Notes: generated by a model from the sequence alone, not told the origin. A stretch of 48,124 bases of DNA from Sideroxydans sp. (GCA_024636935.1 JAGXGC010000014.1:1-48124), one strand, 5' to 3'; shown: positions 13,022 through 24,359, numbered from the stretch's first letter. Made by a program: numbers and translations.

Positions 13022-13133
13022 AGCGCGTAGGTGTTTGAATCAAAGTGTCTGCAGTACTGGTTTTGCCATGTGCGGTCTTGGATTTAAACAGTTGGCGGGA
13101 ATCCACCCGCGTTTTTTTGTAAGGAAGCAAAGC

Positions 13134-13337
13134 ATGGCAAACGGTACTGTTAAATGGTTCAACGACGCAAAGGGTTTCGGTTTCATTACTCCCGATGATG
13201 GCAGCGAAGACCTGTTCGCGCACTTCTCCGCGATCAATATGAGTGGCTTCAAGTCTCTCAAAGAAGGTCAGAAAGTGTCTTTCGAAGTCGTGCAAGGCCC
13301 GAAAGGTAAGCAAGCCTCCAACATCCAAGCCGCCTAA
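13134..13337 (+). CDS. cspA: Cold-shock protein, CspA family
   Basis: A 67-residue single-stranded nucleic-acid binding beta-barrel. The RNP1 motif KGFGFITP (near residues 15-22) and RNP2 DLFAHFSAI (near 29-37) are intact, as is the N-terminal ANGTVKWFN. The start at 13134 follows AAGGAAG; the open frame upstream is untranslated leader. Position next to clpS recalls cspD of gammaproteobacteria, but the length and RNP motifs fit general CspA-type proteins equally well, so the exact paralogue name is uncertain. Confidence 0.93.
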   Translation: MANGTVKWFNDAKGFGFITPDDGSEDLFAHFSAINMSGFKSLKEGQKVSFEVVQGPKGKQASNIQAA

Positions 13338-13360
13338 TTCGCGGTTTTTTTGTTGCCGTA

Positions 13361-13392
13361 AAAAAGCCCGACGTGCAAACGTCGGGCTTTTT
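13361..13392. terminator. Bidirectional terminator between cspA and icd
   Basis: Perfect 14-base arms AAAAAGCCCGACGT and ACGTCGGGCTTTTT surround a GCAA loop. A T-run follows on both strands, so it can end the cold-shock transcript (plus) and the isocitrate dehydrogenase transcript (minus), which converge here. Confidence 0.93.
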
Positions 13393-13412
13393 GTTTGTGG
13401 TGCATCTGGAGC

Positions 13413-16217
<2,805 letters not shown>

Positions 16218-16247
16218 TGCGCGCCTTTCAAATTGCAGGAGTTAAGC

Positions 16248-16493
16248 ATGCCTATCTACGACTATCGTTGCAGTAGCTGCGGAGTGCAGAAGGACGTGAT
16301 GCAGAAGATCAGCGACCCGCTGCTGACCACTTGCCCAGAGTGCGGCCAAGAGACGTTTTCCAAGCAGCTGACTGCCGCAGGCTTTCAGCTTAAAGGAAAC
16401 GGCTATTACGCGACCGACTTTAAGAACAAGCAACCGGCGGCATGCGAACCGGCCGCGTGTGCATCCTGTCCGTCGGCGGGTACACATTCGTGA
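16248..16493 (+). CDS. FmdB-family zinc-ribbon protein
   Basis: An 81-residue protein beginning MPIYDYRCSSCGVQKDVMQK, the standard FmdB/CxxC zinc-ribbon start. The first knuckle CSSC (~8-11) pairs with CPEC (~29-32). The C-terminus is a second Cys-rich tail, ACEPAACASCPSAG. FmdB-type proteins are putative regulatory or metal-binding proteins; the exact job is not known. The ATG follows GCAGGAG. A TATAAT box lies at 16213-16218, inside the last codons of rluE. The stop overlaps the GTG start of the next gene by 4 bases, so the two are coupled. Confidence 0.88.
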   Translation: MPIYDYRCSSCGVQKDVMQKISDPLLTTCPECGQETFSKQLTAAGFQLKGNGYYATDFKNKQPAACEPAACASCPSAGTHS

Positions 16494-17107
16494 AGAAATA
16501 CCTGCTGACAGGTCTGCTGGTGTTGGTGCCGCTGGTGATCACCCTGTGGGTGCTCAGCTTCATCATCGGCATCCTTGATCAGTCGCTGTTGTTGCTACCC
16601 ACGGCTTGGCATCCGGACAATCTGCTCGGCATTCACATTCCCGGACTGGGTGTGATTCTGACGGCGGGCACTGTGTTGCTGACCGGCTTGCTGGTGCGCA
16701 ACGTGTTTGGCCAGCAACTGTTGGACTGGTGGGAGGGATTGCTGCGCCGCATCCCGTTTGTGAATGCTATCTACAACAGCGTCAAGCAAGTCAGCGATAG
16801 CTTACTTTCAGGCAGTGGCAATTCTTTCCGCAAAGTGCTGCTGGTGCATTACCCGCATGCAGAAGCATGGTCGTTGGCATTTTTGACCAGTATGCCGGGC
16901 GAGGTGGGACGTAAGTTACACGGCGAAGAATACGTAGGCGTATTCGTGCCGACCACCCCCAGCCCAGTCAACGGTTTCTATTTCTTCGTGAAGAAATCGG
17001 AGACTATCGAACTCGACATCAGCGTGGATGCCGCATTTAAAGCTATCGTTTCCATGGGGGTGGTCACCACACCAGAGAACGCAGCCCAACTCGCCGCTTT
17101 CAAATAA
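16490..17107 (+). CDS. DUF502-family membrane protein
   Basis: A 205-residue inner-membrane protein of the DUF502 family, which has no established biochemical role. I place the start at the GTG overlapping the fmdB stop (GTGA), giving VKKYLLTGLLVLVPLVITLW, the usual N-terminal span; an upstream in-frame ATG at 16442 would lie well inside fmdB. A second span is near residues 46-68 (LGVILTAGTVLLTGLLV), then the conserved RIPFVNAIYNSVKQ near 86 and the FVPTTPSPVNGFYFFV signature near 148. The fmdB-DUF502-aspS run is common in betaproteobacteria to my knowledge. Confidence 0.9.
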   Translation: MKKYLLTGLLVLVPLVITLWVLSFIIGILDQSLLLLPTAWHPDNLLGIHIPGLGVILTAGTVLLTGLLVRNVFGQQLLDWWEGLLRRIPFVNAIYNSVKQVSDSLLSGSGNSFRKVLLVHYPHAEAWSLAFLTSMPGEVGRKLHGEEYVGVFVPTTPSPVNGFYFFVKKSETIELDISVDAAFKAIVSMGVVTTPENAAQLAAFK

Positions 17108-17143
17108 GCCTTTTTAGTATCTTTTCTATTTGTATCCCTAATC

Positions 17144-18943
17144 ATGCGAACTCATTACTCCGGACAACTTAACGTTAATCACCTCGGTCAGACCGTCACC
17201 CTGTGCGGCTGGGCCCATCGTCGCCGCGATCACGGCGGTGTCATCTTCGTCGACCTGCGTGATAGAGAAGGCATCGCACAAGTAGTGTGCGATCCAGATC
17301 GTGCCGATATGTTCGCCATCGCCGAATCCGTGCGTAACGAATTCGTGCTCAAGATCACCGGCCGCGTACGCCGCCGTCCGGAAGGCACCGAGAACAAGAA
17401 TATGCCCAGCGGCGAGATCGAACTGCTGTGCCACGAGATCGAAGTGTTGAATGCATCGGTCACGCCTCCGTTCCAGTTGGATGACGAGAACCTGTCCGAG
17501 AACGTGCGCCTGACGCACCGTGTGATCGATCTGCGCCGCCCGCAGATGCAGAAGAACATGATGTTGCGTTACAAGACCGCTCGCGCGTTCCGCCGCTTTT
17601 TGGACGACAACGGCTTCATCGACATCGAAACGCCTATGCTGACCAAGTCCACACCGGAAGGTGCGCGTGACTATCTGGTACCGTCGCGTGTGCATGCGGG
17701 CGATTTCTTCGCTCTGCCGCAGTCACCGCAGTTGTTCAAGCAGCTGTTGATGGTGGCCGGCTTCGATCGTTACTACCAACTCACCAAGTGCTTCCGCGAC
17801 GAAGACTTGCGCGCTGACCGTCAGCCTGAATTCACACAGGTCGATATCGAGACATCTTTCATGAGTGAAGAGCAGATCATGAACATGACCGAAGAGATGA
17901 TCCGTGTCGTGTTCAAAGAAGTGCTCAATGTTACGCTGCCTAATCCGTTCCCTCGCATCGCCTATGCTGAAGCGATGGCACGTTTTGGTTCCGACAAGCC
18001 GGACATGCGCGTGACACTGGAGATCACCGAAGTCACCGATGCAGTGAAGGACGTGGCATTCAAAGTGTTCAGCGGCGTAGCGAATTCCGGTGGTCGAGTG
18101 GGCGCCTTGCGTGTGCCGAACGGCGGCGCATTCACACGCGGCGAGATCGACGAATACACCAAGTTCGTCGGTATCTACGGTGCGAAGGGCTTGGCTTACA
18201 TCAAGGTCAACGACGTCACCAAATTGAACGAAGAAGGTCTGCAATCGCCTATCGTGAAGAACATCCACGAAGCCGCATTGAAGACCATCATGGAGCGCAC
18301 CGGCGCACAGAACGGCGACATCATCTTCTTCGGAGCGGATAAGACCAAGGTCGTCAACGATGCGCTGGGCGCATTGCGCGGCAAGATCGGTCATGAGAAG
18401 GGCTTCACCAACGGCAAGGCGTGGGAGCCGATCTGGGTGGTGGATTTCCCAATGTTCGAATACGACGAAGAAGGCAAACGTTGGAACGCTTGTCACCATC
18501 CGTTCACTTCACCTAAAGATGAGCATCTGCAATTCCTCGAAACCGACCCGGGCAAGTGCCTGGCCAAAGCCTACGACCTGGCATTGAACGGTTGGGAGAT
18601 CGGCGGCGGCTCAGTGCGTATCCACAAGGAAGAAGTGCAGAGCCAAGTGTTCCGCGCACTCAACATCGGCGCGGAAGAAGCACAGCTCAAGTTCGGCTTC
18701 TTGCTCGACGCGCTGCAATACGGCGCGCCGCCGCACGGCGGTCTGGCCTTCGGTCTGGATCGTATCGTCACCATGATGACCGGTGCCGAATCCATCCGTG
18801 ACGTGATCGCTTTCCCCAAGACGCAGCGTGCGCAATGTCTGTTGACGCAGGCACCGTCCGCTGTGGACGAGAAGCAGTTGCGCGAATTGCACATTCGTCT
18901 GCGTCAGCAAGTGCAGACCACTGTGGAAGTCAGCAAGGAATAG
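17144..18943 (+). CDS. aspS: Aspartyl-tRNA synthetase (probably non-discriminating)
   Basis: A 599-residue class IIb synthetase with the N-terminal OB-fold anticodon domain (1-~105), the catalytic core with motif 2 [18 protein letters not shown] (~residue 217), the bacterial GAD insert, and motif 3 [20 protein letters not shown] (~533). Residue His30 in [11 protein letters not shown] and the Gly in RRPEGT (~81) match the pair (His31, Gly83) reported to relax tRNA specificity in Pseudomonas aeruginosa AspRS, so this enzyme may also charge tRNA-Asn, which then requires GatCAB outside this window. nudB lies downstream as in E. coli, but with an RNase/barstar pair in between. Confidence 0.97.
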   Translation: MRTHYSGQLNVNHLGQTVTLCGWAHRRRDHGGVIFVDLRDREGIAQVVCDPDRADMFAIAESVRNEFVLKITGRVRRRPEGTENKNMPSGEIELLCHEIEVLNASVTPPFQLDDENLSENVRLTHRVIDLRRPQMQKNMMLRYKTARAFRRFLDDNGFIDIETPMLTKSTPEGARDYLVPSRVHAGDFFALPQSPQLFKQLLMVAGFDRYYQLTKCFRDEDLRADRQPEFTQVDIETSFMSEEQIMNMTEEMIRVVFKEVLNVTLPNPFPRIAYAEAMARFGSDKPDMRVTLEITEVTDAVKDVAFKVFSGVANSGGRVGALRVPNGGAFTRGEIDEYTKFVGIYGAKGLAYIKVNDVTKLNEEGLQSPIVKNIHEAALKTIMERTGAQNGDIIFFGADKTKVVNDALGALRGKIGHEKGFTNGKAWEPIWVVDFPMFEYDEEGKRWNACHHPFTSPKDEHLQFLETDPGKCLAKAYDLALNGWEIGGGSVRIHKEEVQSQVFRALNIGAEEAQLKFGFLLDALQYGAPPHGGLAFGLDRIVTMMTGAESIRDVIAFPKTQRAQCLLTQAPSAVDEKQLRELHIRLRQQVQTTVEVSKE

Positions 18944-18946
18944 ACG

Positions 18947-19309
18947 ATGCGCCGTACCGTACAGTGGCTGTTACTGTCCGGTTTGCTGCTGTGCCTGCCG
19001 TTCGCGCAGGCACGCGATCAGCAAGTCCATCCGCTCGCTGTCGTCTCCGTCGGGCAACTGCCGCCGGAGGCGCGCGACACCCTGCAGCTCATCCAGCGCG
19101 GCGGCCCGTTCCCTTACTCGCGTGACGGTATTGTGTTCAAGAATCGTGAACGCATCCTGCCCGCACAAGCACGCAACTACTATCGCGAATACACTGTAAA
19201 GACACCGGGCGTCAGCCATCGCGGTGCGCGCCGCATCGTGTGCGGTATCGTGCCGGAGTGCTACTACACTGCCGACCACTACCGCAGTTTCAAACGTATC
19301 AAGGAGTGA
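18947..19309 (+). CDS. Secreted guanyl-specific ribonuclease (RNase Sa/N1/T1 family)
   Basis: The 120-residue precursor has a signal peptide (MRRTVQWLLLSGLLLCLPFAQA, cut near residue 22) and a mature domain of about 97 residues that closely resembles Streptomyces RNase Sa. The catalytic triad is visible at the right spacing: Glu81 (YYREYT), Arg96 (RRIVCG) and His111 (TADHY), and the guanine-binding loop is KNRE at 65-68. The enzyme should cut RNA after G in the periplasm or outside. The Sa disulfide partner is not in the same place; Cys99 and Cys105 could pair instead. It begins 3 bases after aspS and is followed 2 bases later by its likely inhibitor, a barstar. Confidence 0.92.
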   Translation: MRRTVQWLLLSGLLLCLPFAQARDQQVHPLAVVSVGQLPPEARDTLQLIQRGGPFPYSRDGIVFKNRERILPAQARNYYREYTVKTPGVSHRGARRIVCGIVPECYYTADHYRSFKRIKE

Positions 19310-19311
19310 GC

Positions 19312-19713
19312 ATGAGCGACTTGTATGAACGTTTGCAGGATATGGACGAAGCTGGTGCATACCGTTTGAGTTGTCCGGTCGAAGTGTTGCGCGGCAATGC
19401 GGCATTGGCCGAATTGCGCAGCTTCGAGATCGACCTGTCCAGTGTGCACAGCAAGGGCGAGTTCCTCGCAAGCATCGCGCATGCCATCCAAGCACCGGAC
19501 TGGTTCGGTCACAACTTCGACGCGTTGGCGGATGCCTTGTGCGATCTATCCTGGCTTGATGAGTTCGATCAGGGCTATGTGCTGCTGTTTCTGAATGGTG
19601 GTGACACACTGGGGCTGACCGCAGCGGATCACGCCATTGTCATGGAAATCTTCAACGACACGGCAAGCTGCTGGAAGCATGCGGGCAAACCGTTCTGGAT
19701 ATTTCTCGCGTGA
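19312..19713 (+). CDS. Barstar-family ribonuclease inhibitor
   Basis: A 133-residue cytoplasmic protein (no signal peptide) with the barstar signature WFGHNFDALADALCDL near residues 64-79. The two aspartates that plug the active site in barstar (Asp35 and Asp39) correspond to Asp70 and Asp74; barstar Tyr29 is Trp64 and Trp38 is Ala73 here. It presumably protects the cell from the guanyl RNase encoded 2 bases upstream. The ATG follows AAGGAG, which lies in the last codons of the RNase gene. The family's normal length is about 90; the first 35 residues are an N-terminal extension. The stop overlaps the nudB start. Confidence 0.92.
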   Translation: MSDLYERLQDMDEAGAYRLSCPVEVLRGNAALAELRSFEIDLSSVHSKGEFLASIAHAIQAPDWFGHNFDALADALCDLSWLDEFDQGYVLLFLNGGDTLGLTAADHAIVMEIFNDTASCWKHAGKPFWIFLA

Positions 19714-20162
19714 TGCAAGCTGCCAAGCAACCCCTCTCTGTTCTTGTCGTCATCTACACCACCGCACTCGAAGTCCTGCTGCTGGAACGCGCCGACCATC
19801 CCGGCTATTGGCAATCCGTCACCGGCAGTCGCGACGGCGAAGAATCACTACTGGAGACCGCCCTGCGTGAAGTGGGTGAAGAGACCGGTATAGATGCCAG
19901 TCAGTTTCATTTGAGCGACTGGCAACACCAGAACGAATACGAGATCTACCCGCACTGGCGTCATCGCTATGCACCCGGCGTCACACGCAACACCGAACAC
20001 GTGTTCGGCTTGCAACTACCCAATCCCATCCCCGTCGCCCTTTCGCCACGCGAACACTTGAACTTGCAGTGGTTGCCCTGGCAAGAGGCGGCGGATAAAG
20101 TCTTCTCGCCGAGTAATCGTGCGGCGATATTGCAATTACCGGAACACATTCAACATGGCTGA
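19713..20162 (+). CDS. nudB: Dihydroneopterin triphosphate diphosphatase
   Basis: NudB removes pyrophosphate from dihydroneopterin triphosphate, the second step of folate synthesis. The 149-residue protein carries a complete Nudix box, [20 protein letters not shown] near residues 38-57 followed by TGID, and the NudB-type [19 protein letters not shown]. The ATG at 19713 shares its A with the barstar stop (TGATG); a GTG one codon upstream is equally possible. Placement downstream of aspS is shared with E. coli. Its last 8 bases overlap nadA. Confidence 0.92.
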   Translation: MQAAKQPLSVLVVIYTTALEVLLLERADHPGYWQSVTGSRDGEESLLETALREVGEETGIDASQFHLSDWQHQNEYEIYPHWRHRYAPGVTRNTEHVFGLQLPNPIPVALSPREHLNLQWLPWQEAADKVFSPSNRAAILQLPEHIQHG

Positions 20163-21252
20163 TAACACCATCTCCATCGCTTACGATCATCCCGACACGG
20201 CGCAAACAAGTTGCAGCACTGCCCATGCCTGGGCAAAAAAACCGCGCGAGCCGAACCCTGAAGAAAAGTCCGAACTCATCACGCGCATCAAGCGATTATT
20301 GAAAGAGCAGGATGCCGTATTAGTGTCGCACTACTACGTGCATCCAGACCTGCAAGACCTCGCCGAAGCGACTGGCGGCATCGTGTCTGACTCGCTCGAC
20401 ATGGCCAACTTCGGGCACCAACATCCGGCCAAGACCATCGTCGTGGCGGGCGTGCGTTTCATGGGCGAGACGGCGAAGATATTGAATCCGGAAAAGCGCG
20501 TGCTGATGCCAGACCTCGAAGCGGAATGTTCGCTCGACCTCGGTTGTCCCGCAGAAGAATTCACTGCCTTCTGTGATGCACATCCTGATCGCACCGTGGT
20601 GGTGTACGCCAACACCAGCGCAGCAGTGAAGGCACGCGCCGACTGGATGGTGACCAGCTCCATCGCATTGCCGGTGGTGAAACATCTGCATGAGCAGGGC
20701 AAGAAGATACTTTGGGCGCCGGATCGTCACCTCGGCGGTTATGTGCAGGATCAGACCGGCGCAGACATGTTGCTATGGCAAGCATCGTGCATCGTGCATG
20801 ACGAATACAAATCCAAAGAACTTCAAGAGCTGAAAGTGCAACATCCTGGTGCCTTGGTATTGGTACATCCAGAATCGCCGCGCGCCGTGGTGCAACAGGC
20901 CGATGTGGTCGGATCCACCACACAACTCATCAAAGCCGCTCAAAACTCACCAGCAAAAGAATTCATCGTCGCCACCGACAACGGCATCTTGCACAAGATG
21001 CGCACGCTATGTCCCGAGAAGACCTTCCTCGAAGCGCCCACCGCGGGAAAAGGCGCGAACTGCACAAGTTGCAGCCACTGTCCATGGATGGCGATGAACG
21101 GACTATTCAATCTGGCCGAAGTGCTGGAGAAGGGGTATAACGAGATTCATGTCGATCCCGCCATCATCCCGCGCGCTGTGCAACCTATCAAACGTATGCT
21201 GGATTTTGCGAAGCAGATCAATCTGCCGACGAAGGGGATTGGTAACGCTTGA
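20155..21252 (+). CDS. nadA: Quinolinate synthase
   Basis: NadA condenses iminoaspartate with dihydroxyacetone phosphate to quinolinate for NAD synthesis and needs a [4Fe-4S] cluster. The 365-residue product starts [17 protein letters not shown]; an in-frame ATG 12 codons upstream lies inside nudB and is less likely. Visible motifs include [20 protein letters not shown] near residue 61, the Cys of [14 protein letters not shown] near 122-130, and the C-terminal [13 protein letters not shown] (~302-314), the CxxCxxC ligand region of the E. coli type. Length fits the family. Confidence 0.96.
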   Translation: MADNTISIAYDHPDTAQTSCSTAHAWAKKPREPNPEEKSELITRIKRLLKEQDAVLVSHYYVHPDLQDLAEATGGIVSDSLDMANFGHQHPAKTIVVAGVRFMGETAKILNPEKRVLMPDLEAECSLDLGCPAEEFTAFCDAHPDRTVVVYANTSAAVKARADWMVTSSIALPVVKHLHEQGKKILWAPDRHLGGYVQDQTGADMLLWQASCIVHDEYKSKELQELKVQHPGALVLVHPESPRAVVQQADVVGSTTQLIKAAQNSPAKEFIVATDNGILHKMRTLCPEKTFLEAPTAGKGANCTSCSHCPWMAMNGLFNLAEVLEKGYNEIHVDPAIIPRAVQPIKRMLDFAKQINLPTKGIGNA

Positions 21253-21363
21253 TGGTGTGCTTCTGCTATCGGCCATGAACGGTCATTAGATGTCGTCGTT
21301 CAATTTATTGAGTAGAACGTTGCCCACAAGTAAGACTATTTGCCAACGACCACGTTAGAGATC

Positions 21364-21642
21364 ATGAACAAACACTGCTGCGATCAGATGCAAAGTCAGA
21401 TTGACCATAAATGCAGTGAGCAATCGACCCCCGACAATTGCCCAGATCGTCTAGTTAATTACTCGCCCATGTTTAATGAGTACGGCCTGATTGTTCACGA
21501 TGGAGGATCAATCCAGGAGGTCAACGAGATAGGAAATGTCGAGATGAACGGGAATATCAAACGAAGTGAGTATGTTGCGGTGACATTGCTGGGTTGTATT
21601 TTGTTGCCAGCACTTGCGCAAGCGGAAAGGAGAGCGACATGA
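21364..21642 (+). CDS. Truncated DUF6980-like protein fused to a signal-peptide-like tail
   Basis: The 92-residue frame starts MNKHCCDQMQSQIDHKC and runs to NEYGLIVHDGGS, which I recognise as the first half of small DUF6980-type proteins (CC near the start, CPD, YGxxxHDGG). In that family a CPWCG motif should follow; here it is missing and the sequence turns after about residue 55 into EVNEIGNVEMNGNIKRS and a hydrophobic VAVTLLGCILLPALAQA that looks like an independent signal peptide. A separate 32-codon start at 21544 is possible. I infer a deletion/fusion remnant. The stop overlaps the ATG of the following lipoprotein gene (ATGA). Function is unknown. Confidence 0.5.
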   Translation: MNKHCCDQMQSQIDHKCSEQSTPDNCPDRLVNYSPMFNEYGLIVHDGGSIQEVNEIGNVEMNGNIKRSEYVAVTLLGCILLPALAQAERRAT

Positions 21643-22214
21643 ACACTCCGTCACCGCTGCAACGAATCGCTAGACTGGGATTGATCCTGATGATGTGGGG
21701 GAGCATGAGTGCATGTTCCAACGACCAACATTGGAAGGAAGAGGTTCAGTTGAGTGATGGGAGAATTATTGTTGTAGAGCGTGACTTGATAACAGAGAGT
21801 GGGGGAGATGAGTGGGCGTTGAATCGCTCTGGCTCCAAACCGAAGGAATATCGGATTCGGTTCGAGTATCCCAACGGTTCGGGTAAGACAGTCGAATGGC
21901 GTTCAACAAAAATAGATGTTCAAACATGGCCTGAGATGCCTTTGGTGCTGGACGTGGAGTCTGATTCGCCTGTTGTTTTTTCTAGTGGATATGTTCGAGG
22001 TTGCCAAATGTATTTCAAATACATCTGGAGAAATGGTGCGTGGATAGAAAATAACCTTCCTCCGAAATTTGAAAAGCGTGCGACGAATTTACTGGTTTTC
22101 GACGGACTGAACGGGCGATCACTTTTTGATTTGGAGGCAAAGCGCAAAAACAACTCTGACGTAACGCTAAAAATATTTTCGCAAGTCGGCCCCAAGCATC
22201 CCTATTGCAGATAA
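21639..22214 (+). CDS. Uncharacterised lipoprotein
   Basis: A 191-residue protein with a lipoprotein signal: hydrophobic LGLILMMWGSMSAC with the lipobox MSAC, Cys25 or so, followed by SND. No enzymatic motif or familiar domain is visible; the mature part is a mixed beta-rich sequence (EEVQLSDGRIIVVERD, EYRIRFEYPNG). The region is visibly richer in A/T than the neighbouring genes (runs such as AAAAATAACC and GAAATTTGAAAAG), which suggests recent acquisition. The ATG overlaps the previous stop and follows GGAAAGGAGAG, a strong ribosome site. I do not recognise the family beyond accessory lipoproteins. Confidence 0.75.
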   Translation: MNTPSPLQRIARLGLILMMWGSMSACSNDQHWKEEVQLSDGRIIVVERDLITESGGDEWALNRSGSKPKEYRIRFEYPNGSGKTVEWRSTKIDVQTWPEMPLVLDVESDSPVVFSSGYVRGCQMYFKYIWRNGAWIENNLPPKFEKRATNLLVFDGLNGRSLFDLEAKRKNNSDVTLKIFSQVGPKHPYCR

Positions 22215-22389
22215 CCCTTTGACGAAATCCACGAGCTAACTACCCAGGAGAATAATAGAAGAATAATAGGGGACAGACCACGGTTTTCCAATGACGGCTT
22301 TGGGTTAATAGCAGCCTCCCAATCTGCTGCATAAACCCAACCCGAGTACTCCCCCTCACCATGACTGGCCGATTCGGTAGAATGTAGTC
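22215..22389. other. Non-coding junction after the accessory patch
   Basis: No gene is visible. GAATAATAG occurs twice nearly in tandem (22250-22270), followed by GGGGACAGACCACGGTTTTC, a phrase I recall from dispersed intergenic repeats in betaproteobacteria. A TAGAAT box at 22378-22383 sits only seven bases before the next ATG. Confidence 0.4.
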
Positions 22390-23124
22390 ATGCCCCATCT
22401 TAAGATTGCCACCTACAATATCCATAAAGGTTTTTCGCTGTTCAATCGGCGGCTGGTCTTGCACGACCTGCGCGAGCAGTTGCGTGCGTTGAATGCGGAC
22501 ATCGTGTTCTTGCAGGAGGTGCAGGGCGAGCATGCGCATCATGCGCTGCACCACGTTACTTACCCCGTCGAGCCGCAGCACGAATACCTTGCAGATGAGT
22601 TCTGGGCGCATCAGGCTTATGGCATGAATGCAGTGTATGAACATGGCCATCATGGCAATGCGATCCTGAGCCGTTTTCCTATCGTGCAGTCAAGCAATCG
22701 TGATGTGTCTGCGCATCGTTTCGAGCAGCGCGGTTTACTGCATTGCGAGATCGATGTGAAAGGGCAGTCGGTGCATTGCTTCTGTACCCACTTCGGATTG
22801 TTCGCGCGTGGACGCCGGCAGCAGATGAAGACTTTGATCGAGCATGCACAGGCGGAAGTGCCTGAGGACTCAGCATTGCTCATTGCAGGCGATTTTAACG
22901 ATTGGCGCAATGAGTTGACGCGGGGACTGACGGATAGTTTGGATGTGCAGGATGTCTTTAATCTGAGTTATGGGAAGCCTGCTCGCAGTTTTCCATCGGC
23001 CTTTCCGGTATTCAAATTGGATCGCATCTACGCGCGCGGGTTCGATGTGGTGAGTTGTGATATCCACGGTGGTCGGCGAAAGTCAGACCATGCGGCACTT
23101 TCTGCCAACCTGAAACGAAGATGA
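22390..23124 (+). CDS. Endonuclease/exonuclease/phosphatase-family protein (YbhP-like)
   Basis: A 244-residue metal-dependent phosphodiesterase-fold protein. The metal and catalytic residues appear in order: ATYNIHKGF near residue 7, FLQEVQGEH near 40, the active-site His region CTHFGLFARGRRQQ near 131, AGDFNDWRNEL near 162, and the terminal KLDRIYARG and KSDHAAL. The stop overlaps the clsB start by 4 bases, and E. coli ybhP is likewise next to clsB (ybhO), so a role in phospholipid metabolism is possible, but the substrate is unknown. No ribosome site is evident and the -10-like TAGAAT ends 7 bases upstream, so the message may be leaderless. Confidence 0.88.
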   Translation: MPHLKIATYNIHKGFSLFNRRLVLHDLREQLRALNADIVFLQEVQGEHAHHALHHVTYPVEPQHEYLADEFWAHQAYGMNAVYEHGHHGNAILSRFPIVQSSNRDVSAHRFEQRGLLHCEIDVKGQSVHCFCTHFGLFARGRRQQMKTLIEHAQAEVPEDSALLIAGDFNDWRNELTRGLTDSLDVQDVFNLSYGKPARSFPSAFPVFKLDRIYARGFDVVSCDIHGGRRKSDHAALSANLKRR

Positions 23125-24278
23125 GTAGCAGTTTCCAGGTCGGATCAAATCAGCTCACGCTGTTGCAGAACGGTACGGATTTCTTTCCGCGCCTGTGTGC
23201 CGACATCGATGCGGCGCAGCACTCGGTGCATCTTGAGACTTATATCTTCGCGGCTGACGAGACCGGCAGGATGGTGTCACAGGCCTTGCAGCACGCGGCG
23301 CAACGTCAGGTGGCGGTGCGACTGTTGGTCGACGGCTTTGGCTCTGCCGAGCTGCCGGAATCCTGGGTGGAGGAGATGCGCAACGCAGGGGTGGAAGTGT
23401 TGTGGTTTCGGCGCGAGCGCGGTTTTTTTCGCATGCGGCGTTACCGTTTGCGTCGTATGCATCGCAAGCTGGCTGTGATCGATGGTGAGATCGCTTACGT
23501 CGGTGGTATCAATATCATCAACGACATTCCGTATGCGGAGGATTTTGATGCGCCGCGTCTGGATTATGCGGTGCGTGTGCAAGGACCACTGACGCATGAT
23601 GTGCAGGAGGCCATGCGTCATTTGTGGTCCAGCGTGCGCTGGGCAAGTTTGCGAAAGCGCATCAGGCGCTTGCGTGTTCAGATCGGACGCGGGGCGACGC
23701 GGTCTGACGGGAAAGAGGCGAGGTTGCTGTTGCGCGACAACCTGCGTCACCGGCATGAGATAGAAGCTGCTTATCTGCGCGCCATCCATAATGCTCGTCA
23801 CGAGATCGTGTTGGCACATGCCTACTTTTTGCCCGGTCGCGCCATGCGCCATGCCTTGAAGCGGGCGGCCAAGCGCGGGGTGCGGGTGGTGCTGTTGCTG
23901 CAGGGGCGGATTGAATACCGTTTTCAACATTATGCGACACAGGCTTTGTACGGGCAGATGCTGAAAGCCGGGTTCGAGATCCATGAATACAGCGACAGTT
24001 TTCTGCATGCCAAAGCCTGTGTGGTGGACAGCACTTGGGCCACCTTGGGTTCTGCCAACCTCGACCCGTTCAGCATGATGCTGGCACGTGAAGCAAATCT
24101 GGCGGTACGCGATGCAGATTTTGCTGCCAGTCTGCGTGATAGCGTGATGCATGCGGTACAACACCATGCCCGCCCCATTCTCACCCCCCCCAGTCATCCT
24201 CTGGCGGTATTTCTGTCGCGTCTCAGTTACGGAGGAATTCGTTTGCTGGTTGGCGTATTGGTGAGGCAGCGTCATTAA
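23121..24278 (+). CDS. clsB: Cardiolipin synthase ClsB type
   Basis: A 385-residue phospholipase D superfamily enzyme that transfers phosphatidyl groups to make cardiolipin or phosphatidylglycerol at the inner membrane. Both HKD motifs are present: HRKLAVIDGEIAYVGGIN near residues 114-131 and HAKACVVDSTWATLGSANLD near 294-313. As in E. coli ClsB there is no N-terminal pair of membrane spans of the ClsA type. It is translationally coupled to the upstream YbhP-like gene, the same pairing as in E. coli. Confidence 0.93.
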   Translation: MSSSFQVGSNQLTLLQNGTDFFPRLCADIDAAQHSVHLETYIFAADETGRMVSQALQHAAQRQVAVRLLVDGFGSAELPESWVEEMRNAGVEVLWFRRERGFFRMRRYRLRRMHRKLAVIDGEIAYVGGINIINDIPYAEDFDAPRLDYAVRVQGPLTHDVQEAMRHLWSSVRWASLRKRIRRLRVQIGRGATRSDGKEARLLLRDNLRHRHEIEAAYLRAIHNARHEIVLAHAYFLPGRAMRHALKRAAKRGVRVVLLLQGRIEYRFQHYATQALYGQMLKAGFEIHEYSDSFLHAKACVVDSTWATLGSANLDPFSMMLAREANLAVRDADFAASLRDSVMHAVQHHARPILTPPSHPLAVFLSRLSYGGIRLLVGVLVRQRH

Positions 24279-24324
24279 GCGGGCATTGTCAGGGCTCGAT
24301 AGATTTATCAAGGATCGCTACGGC

Positions 24325-24330
24325 TATAAT
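24325..24330 (+). promoter_or_regulatory. Candidate -10 box of the ABC exporter gene
   Basis: A perfect TATAAT in GGCTATAATGCAG lies 30 bases before the ATG at 24360. No good -35 hexamer is at the standard spacing, so the assignment rests on the -10 box and position only. Confidence 0.4.
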
Positions 24331-24359
24331 GCAGCCTTCGTTTTAACCAGCTAGCTCCG

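Noticed and set aside
18947..19713. RNase/barstar as part of a polymorphic or contact-dependent toxin
   Set aside because: The RNase is a simple signal-peptide protein of normal RNase Sa size, with no delivery domain, repeats or transporter nearby.
21330..22240. Integron-cassette idea: GTTAGAG just before the 21364 ATG and CTAAC after the lipoprotein
   Set aside because: The sequence does not fit the GTTRRRY/RYYYAAC core sites and no paired attC stem could be drawn; no integrase is in the window.
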